The notes beneath the pieces are model-generated. The model had not been told where the DNA came from, searched no databases, and saw nothing but the letters and a program-made list of their open reading frames with translations. Shown here one piece after another: positions 33,041 to 36,335 of a stretch of 36,335 bases of DNA; the stretch's first letter is position 1; every line of letters begins with the position of its first letter. Location: positions 86,094 through 122,428 of the forward strand of contig DKQT01000042.1 in assembly GCA_002471845.1 (NCBI GenBank), written 5' to 3'. The position numbers were made by a program, and so were the translations under genes. The DNA is from Fidelibacterota bacterium UBA7301. GTDB taxonomy: Bacteria; Fidelibacterota; Marinisomatia; Marinisomatales; TCS55.

Positions 33041-34636
33041 TTAATATTTTTTCAAATCTCCATCACGACGCTTGGCCTTTTTCACCATATTCTCTACATC
33101 TTTCAAAAGCTGTTTCGCGTCATAAACAATGCCATCCTTTATGGTGTATTTTACGCCACCCACTCGGACCACCTCATTATCTTCGTTAATCTTGATGGCA
33201 CCCGTGCCGTAAAGCACCTTGAAGTTCGCCAATGGATTTTCACCCACAATAACAAGATCTGCTAGTAATCCCGGTTTCACCATGCCGAATTCAACCGGCG
33301 TCCCCAAGGGCTTATGCAATGTTTCAGCACCGTGAAGGGTTGCCGCTCTTACTACTTCCAGTGGATGAAAGCCTGCCTCTTGAAGCAGTTCTAACTCTTC
33401 GATATAGCCGAATCCATACAGTTTATAAATGAATCCCGAATCAGAACCGGTAGTCACACGGCCACCGGCATTTTTGTATTCTTTCAAAAATTGCATCCAG
33501 ACCTGGTAGAATTTTTTCCAGGCAACCTCATCATGGGTCGTCCAGTTAAACCAATATGAGCCATGGGCTTTACGGCTGGGCGTATAAAAATCCCATTGAG
33601 ATGGAAGTGTATATTTATCATGCCAATCTGCATTTCTTGCATACATTACATTTCGCCCCGCGGCATAGATAGTCATGGTGGGGTCCAAAGTCAAATCCAA
33701 CTCGATCAGCTCTTTCTTTAAAGCTTCCCATTTTTCGCCATTGGGTTTTACCAGACTCCACTGGCGAGCCACCTGTCCGAACCGGTGCTGTTCGTTACTG
33801 TAATTCATATCTACAGGCCAGGGCTGAACGTCATTATTTTCATACATGGATTCAAATAAACCGTAATAATGGGTTTGGGTTCCTAGACCAAGGCGAGCCG
33901 CATCAATGGTATTCATACGGGCCACACCAGTCTGGGCTAAATGGGCGGTCGTTCCCAAATTATTTTTTTTTGCTTCATCAATTAAAGCTTCCATAATGTT
34001 CGGTTCATAGGCGCCCAATTTTAATCCGTCCACGCCTTTTTTGGCCGCGTACTTCACCCATTTTCGTGCTGTTGCAGGATCTTTGATTGAACCACCTTTC
34101 CAGTCCTTCCCTTGTCCCGGACGTTGATATGCCCAAATTTTGGGAGCCGTAATTTCATTTTTAGCGGACCGTTCTTTTTCACTCAAACTGAATTCTAGTG
34201 AACCGAGGCCCACACCGCGAACGGTGGTCACTCCATGGGCGAGCCAGAGTTTATAGACATATTCCGTTTCTGGTGCTTTTTGCACACTGCCGGCATGGGT
34301 GTGCATATCGACGAAACCAGGCATTACGTAAGATCCATGGGCGTCAATTTCATAATCTCCCGCTTTGGGACGGCGTTTTTCATTAATGGGCACACCGGGA
34401 TATCCCACGCCGCGAACGGATGTAATTTTGTTCCCTTCAATGACAATATCCACTGGACCCCGCGGTGGTGCGCCGGAGCCATCAATGACCGTAGCGCCGC
34501 GGATAACAAGCCGCTTAAAGGGTCCTTCACCTTCAGCCCGATCCGGGCCCGGAAGGATGGATTTTGGTTTTTCCTGGGCGACCAGAACAACGAATAGAAC
34601 TGAAAAAATAATTGAAGTCCGCAACAGATACCTCAT
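33041..34636 (-). CDS. Secreted amidohydrolase (imidazolonepropionase-like)
   Basis: This 531-residue protein has a signal peptide (residues 1-20, ending LVAQ). The amidohydrolase superfamily is shown by VIDGSGAPP, MPGFVDMHTHAG with metal ligands H112 and H114, DGLKLGAYEP (the likely bridging-lysine region), TTAHLAQTG with a metal His, and TTGSDSGF with the catalytic Asp. The C-terminal segment ADLVIVGENPL is the usual close of the family's composite beta domain. It is probably a periplasmic peptidase or prolidase-like enzyme with unknown substrate. It pairs naturally with the following M20 enzyme for stepwise breakdown of an acylated amino acid or peptide. The start is ATG 34636, behind GAAGGAG. 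Confidence 0.87.
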   Translation of the reverse strand: MRYLLRTSIIFSVLFVVLVAQEKPKSILPGPDRAEGEGPFKRLVIRGATVIDGSGAPPRGPVDIVIEGNKITSVRGVGYPGVPINEKRRPKAGDYEIDAHGSYVMPGFVDMHTHAGSVQKAPETEYVYKLWLAHGVTTVRGVGLGSLEFSLSEKERSAKNEITAPKIWAYQRPGQGKDWKGGSIKDPATARKWVKYAAKKGVDGLKLGAYEPNIMEALIDEAKKNNLGTTAHLAQTGVARMNTIDAARLGLGTQTHYYGLFESMYENNDVQPWPVDMNYSNEQHRFGQVARQWSLVKPNGEKWEALKKELIELDLTLDPTMTIYAAGRNVMYARNADWHDKYTLPSQWDFYTPSRKAHGSYWFNWTTHDEVAWKKFYQVWMQFLKEYKNAGGRVTTGSDSGFIYKLYGFGYIEELELLQEAGFHPLEVVRAATLHGAETLHKPLGTPVEFGMVKPGLLADLVIVGENPLANFKVLYGTGAIKINEDNEVVRVGGVKYTIKDGIVYDAKQLLKDVENMVKKAKRRDGDLKKY

Positions 34637-34638
34637 AA

Positions 34639-34656
34639 TTAACTCCTTCTTTTCAT
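34639..34656 (-). CDS. Five-codon leader ORF before the amidohydrolase
   Basis: A perfect AGGAGG (34665-34670) precedes an ATG at 34656 encoding MKRRS and stopping at TAA. Its last codons form the ribosome-binding site of the amidohydrolase. This could set translation by coupling or be incidental. The arrangement resembles the leader at 160-195. Confidence 0.3.
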   Translation of the reverse strand: MKRRS

Positions 34657-34722
34657 TGGAATTCCCTCCTCAGAGAATTGAAAAATGTCCGGTAATATAA
34701 TCACACCATGGTTGATAATTCA

Positions 34723-34803
34723 TCAATCCTTTTCTTCAATAAAACGCTTTGCAGATTTGCAGTAAGGACACCAACTCGTAGTGTAAATTTTGATATTTTT
34801 CAT
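34723..34803 (-). pseudogene. Glutaredoxin truncated to 26 codons
   Basis: An ATG at 34803 with a good GAGGGGA site encodes MKNIKIYTTSWCPYCKSAKR and six more residues before TGA at 34723-34725. This is an unmistakable glutaredoxin start: first strand, then the CPYC active site on helix 1. Glutaredoxins need about 75-85 residues. No other frame downstream restores the family (no cis-Pro TVP or GG motif within the next 80 bases). It is best read as a decayed or interrupted gene. Confidence 0.7.
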
Positions 34804-34804
34804 T

Positions 34805-34876
34805 TTATTTCCCCTCTTCAGATTTAATCCGTTTCCAATTATTAATTATAAAGCCTTCTTTAGCCGCTTCAACCAC
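34805..34876 (-). other. Short open stretch, possible 3' remnant of a gene
   Basis: A 23-codon frame from GTG 34876 to TAA 34805, ending one base before the glutaredoxin ATG, reads VVEAAKEGFIINNWKRIKSE plus a few residues. It looks protein-like, and its stop-start spacing is what an operon would show. A TGA lies directly upstream, however, and no family is recognisable. It may be the tail of a gene lost or displaced by the junction near 34917. Confidence 0.25.
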
Positions 34877-34916
34877 TCACCTTACATTTATCTTAACCAA
34901 ACAAATTGATTCCGGT

Positions 34917-36335
34917 TTAAGGCATGGGTATTGAAGTTGCAGGGTGATGGATGGTTGCGGTACCGGCCGGGACGTTGTCCCTGGTGGTGGTTTTGCCGTC
35001 AGCCCAGTGGATGCGGATTTGGTGAGCGGATTGGTTTTGGCCCAGGCCGAAGACCAGGTCGGAAGCGTGCATGCCCAGGTAGGTGACATCGGCGCCCCAC
35101 CATTGGGTTTGGGTAGTAGTGCCCAGGTCCAACTCTACCTTGGTCCCGAAGCGGGCGGCGTCGGGCCCCTTCAGTTTGAGGACCAGGCTGTGGTTTTGGG
35201 TGGTGGTTTGGTTTTGCAGCAGTAACGGTTGGCCTCGGTTGATGGCGATGGCGATGTCAACGTCGCCGTCGCTATCGAAATCGGCTACGGCGAGGCCCCG
35301 GGCCCAGTAGCGCTCGGCAAGGGGGTCTCCGGCGTAGGGGGCGACGTTGTGGAAGATCTTGCCGTCGTTCCAAAAGATGAACACGGGTTCGGCCTGCAAC
35401 TGTGTCGGGTCATTCTTTTCCTCAAGGGTGCTGCCGTTGGCTACGGCGATGTCGGGCCGGCCGTCCAGGTCGAAATCGGCGAGGACACAGCCCCAACCCA
35501 CCATGTCCAGGGATAGCTCGCCCAGGCGGAAACTGCGGGTTTTGTCGCGGTACTCAACGCCGTGGCCCGGAATGACCAGGCTTTGATAGAAGGCGTTTTC
35601 CTGGGCCACCCAGTGGGTAATGAACAGGTCGGGCAGGCCGTCGGATTCGCCGGTCATGAATCCGATTTCGCCCACGGAAAGTCCCATGGATCCCCGCGGA
35701 TCCGCTGTTCCGGAAAGGGTAGAAAAGTCGGAGAAGAAGACAGGTTCCTCGTCTTGGAATTCGCCGCCCATGTTACGGTAGAGCTTGTTGGTGGAGACGT
35801 CGTTGTTGACGTAGAGATCGAGTAGACCGTCCCCGTCCAGGTCGCAGAAAACGGCGGCAAGGCTGCGGCCGCGAGGGTTGTCAACGCCCACCTTTTCCGC
35901 GACTTCCTCGAAGGTGCCGTCGCCGCGGTTGCGGTAGAGGCGATTAGGTTGGGGGTCGAAGGAATTGGGGTTGAGGGTGAAGGGTACCATGTAGGCGCCG
36001 AAGGCGGAAACGTCACCGTCTTCGAAGCCTTCGGCATCAAAGTTGACGTAGTTGCAGAGGTAGAAATCTAGGTGTCCGTCGCGGTCGTAGTCGCCCCAGG
36101 TCACGCCGGCTCCCCACAAGGGGTCGTCCACTCCGGCCCGGTGGGCTACTTCTTCAAAGACGCCGGAGCCACTGTTGCGGAACAGACGGTTGGGTCCGTT
36201 GTTGCTGACGTAGAGGTCCTGATCGCCGTCGCCGTCGTAGTCGGCGAAACTCGCGCCCATGCCGAATCCCTCGGGATCGGCTACGCCCGCCTCGTTTGTA
36301 ATGTCGGTGAATTGCCCGCCGTCGTTCCGGTAGAG
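34917..36335 (-). CDS. FG-GAP/VCBS repeat protein with ASPIC/UnbV domain, 5' end outside window
   Basis: The open frame runs from the stop at 34917 to the window edge, at least 472 codons; the start is not visible. It has repeated D-x-D-G-D-x-D calcium-binding loops (for example DYDGDGDQDLYVSN and DLDGDGLLDLYVNN), each followed by NRLYRN or NKLYRN. This is typical of CRTAC1-like FG-GAP beta-propellers that are secreted or surface-bound. The C-terminal part (about the last 110 residues) matches the ASPIC/UnbV domain, with HWADGKTTTRDNVPAGT near the end. G+C is clearly higher than in the rest of the window: 40 of 60 bases at 36121-36180. Compare 22 of 60 at 20041-20100. The gene is either horizontally acquired or joined by assembly error. 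Confidence 0.88.
   Translation of the reverse strand, partial: LYRNDGGQFTDITNEAGVADPEGFGMGASFADYDGDGDQDLYVSNNGPNRLFRNSGSGVFEEVAHRAGVDDPLWGAGVTWGDYDRDGHLDFYLCNYVNFDAEGFEDGDVSAFGAYMVPFTLNPNSFDPQPNRLYRNRGDGTFEEVAEKVGVDNPRGRSLAAVFCDLDGDGLLDLYVNNDVSTNKLYRNMGGEFQDEEPVFFSDFSTLSGTADPRGSMGLSVGEIGFMTGESDGLPDLFITHWVAQENAFYQSLVIPGHGVEYRDKTRSFRLGELSLDMVGWGCVLADFDLDGRPDIAVANGSTLEEKNDPTQLQAEPVFIFWNDGKIFHNVAPYAGDPLAERYWARGLAVADFDSDGDVDIAIAINRGQPLLLQNQTTTQNHSLVLKLKGPDAARFGTKVELDLGTTTQTQWWGADVTYLGMHASDLVFGLGQNQSAHQIRIHWADGKTTTRDNVPAGTATIHHPATSIPMP

Noticed and set aside
34877..36040. Long open frames on other frames and strands within the FG-GAP gene
   Set aside because: High G+C and repeated Asp/Gly codons keep alternative frames open. 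The frame with D-x-D-G-D repeats and the ASPIC domain is the real one.
1..36335. CRISPR arrays, insertion sequences, integrases or attachment sites
   Set aside because: No regularly spaced direct repeats, transposase or integrase motifs, or duplicated tRNA ends were found on either strand.

Overview
This window looks like a chromosomal fragment of a marine, Gram-negative, menaquinone-using bacterium of the Fibrobacteres-Chlorobi-Bacteroidetes neighbourhood. Candidatus Marinimicrobia (SAR406) is my best guess. That is an inference from four things: the FlgD-like/type IX sorting tail on the protein at 1741-4500 (NFPNPFNPST motif), a TonB receptor with a carboxypeptidase-regulatory N-domain, GldA/F/G-like genes, and low G+C with dense, overlapping genes. 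No rRNA is present to settle it.

Layout, left to right. 1-76 holds the 3' part of a tRNA-Asp and its terminator. 160-1688 (+) is a three-gene run: a thioredoxin-like lipoprotein behind a short leader ORF, a small membrane protein and an SDR. From 1741 to the end every gene is on the minus strand. 1741-4500 encodes a large secreted Asp-box repeat protein. 4661-16694 is a menaquinone locus read right to left: TetR regulator, MenG/UbiE, hotdog thioesterase, MenF, MenD, MenB, a MenA fused in frame to a sulfatase, a second sulfatase, and a MenC-MenE fusion. Together these cover chorismate to menaquinone except for MenH.

16815-25601 is a tight seven-gene operon ending at a strong terminator (16753-16780). 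It encodes a lipoprotein alpha/beta hydrolase, a GbsR/MarR-like regulator, a second alpha/beta hydrolase, an acyl-CoA synthetase, a KAS III-like protein with an altered active site, a Na+/solute symporter and a TonB receptor. It begins with a recognisable promoter followed by three copies of an ATAACTRTAA-type box. It looks like a dedicated uptake and acyl-metabolism system for an unknown substrate.

25743-29472 is an ABC-2 operon (GldA-, GldF- and GldG-like plus a DUF4340 protein). 29602-31658 is an overlapping set: a DUF2905 membrane protein, a bacterial Kunitz/BPTI-domain protein, a homocysteine methyltransferase-like enzyme and a transglutaminase-like protein. 31741-34636 holds two secreted metallohydrolases. 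34637-34916 holds gene remnants, including a glutaredoxin cut to 26 codons. 34917-36335 is a partial FG-GAP/ASPIC protein gene of clearly higher G+C than everything else, so it is either acquired DNA or an assembly join.

The most unusual items are the MenA-sulfatase fusion with sulfatases embedded in the menaquinone operon, the seven-gene uptake/acyl operon with its odd KAS III, and the Kunitz-domain protein with glutamate at the predicted P1 position.
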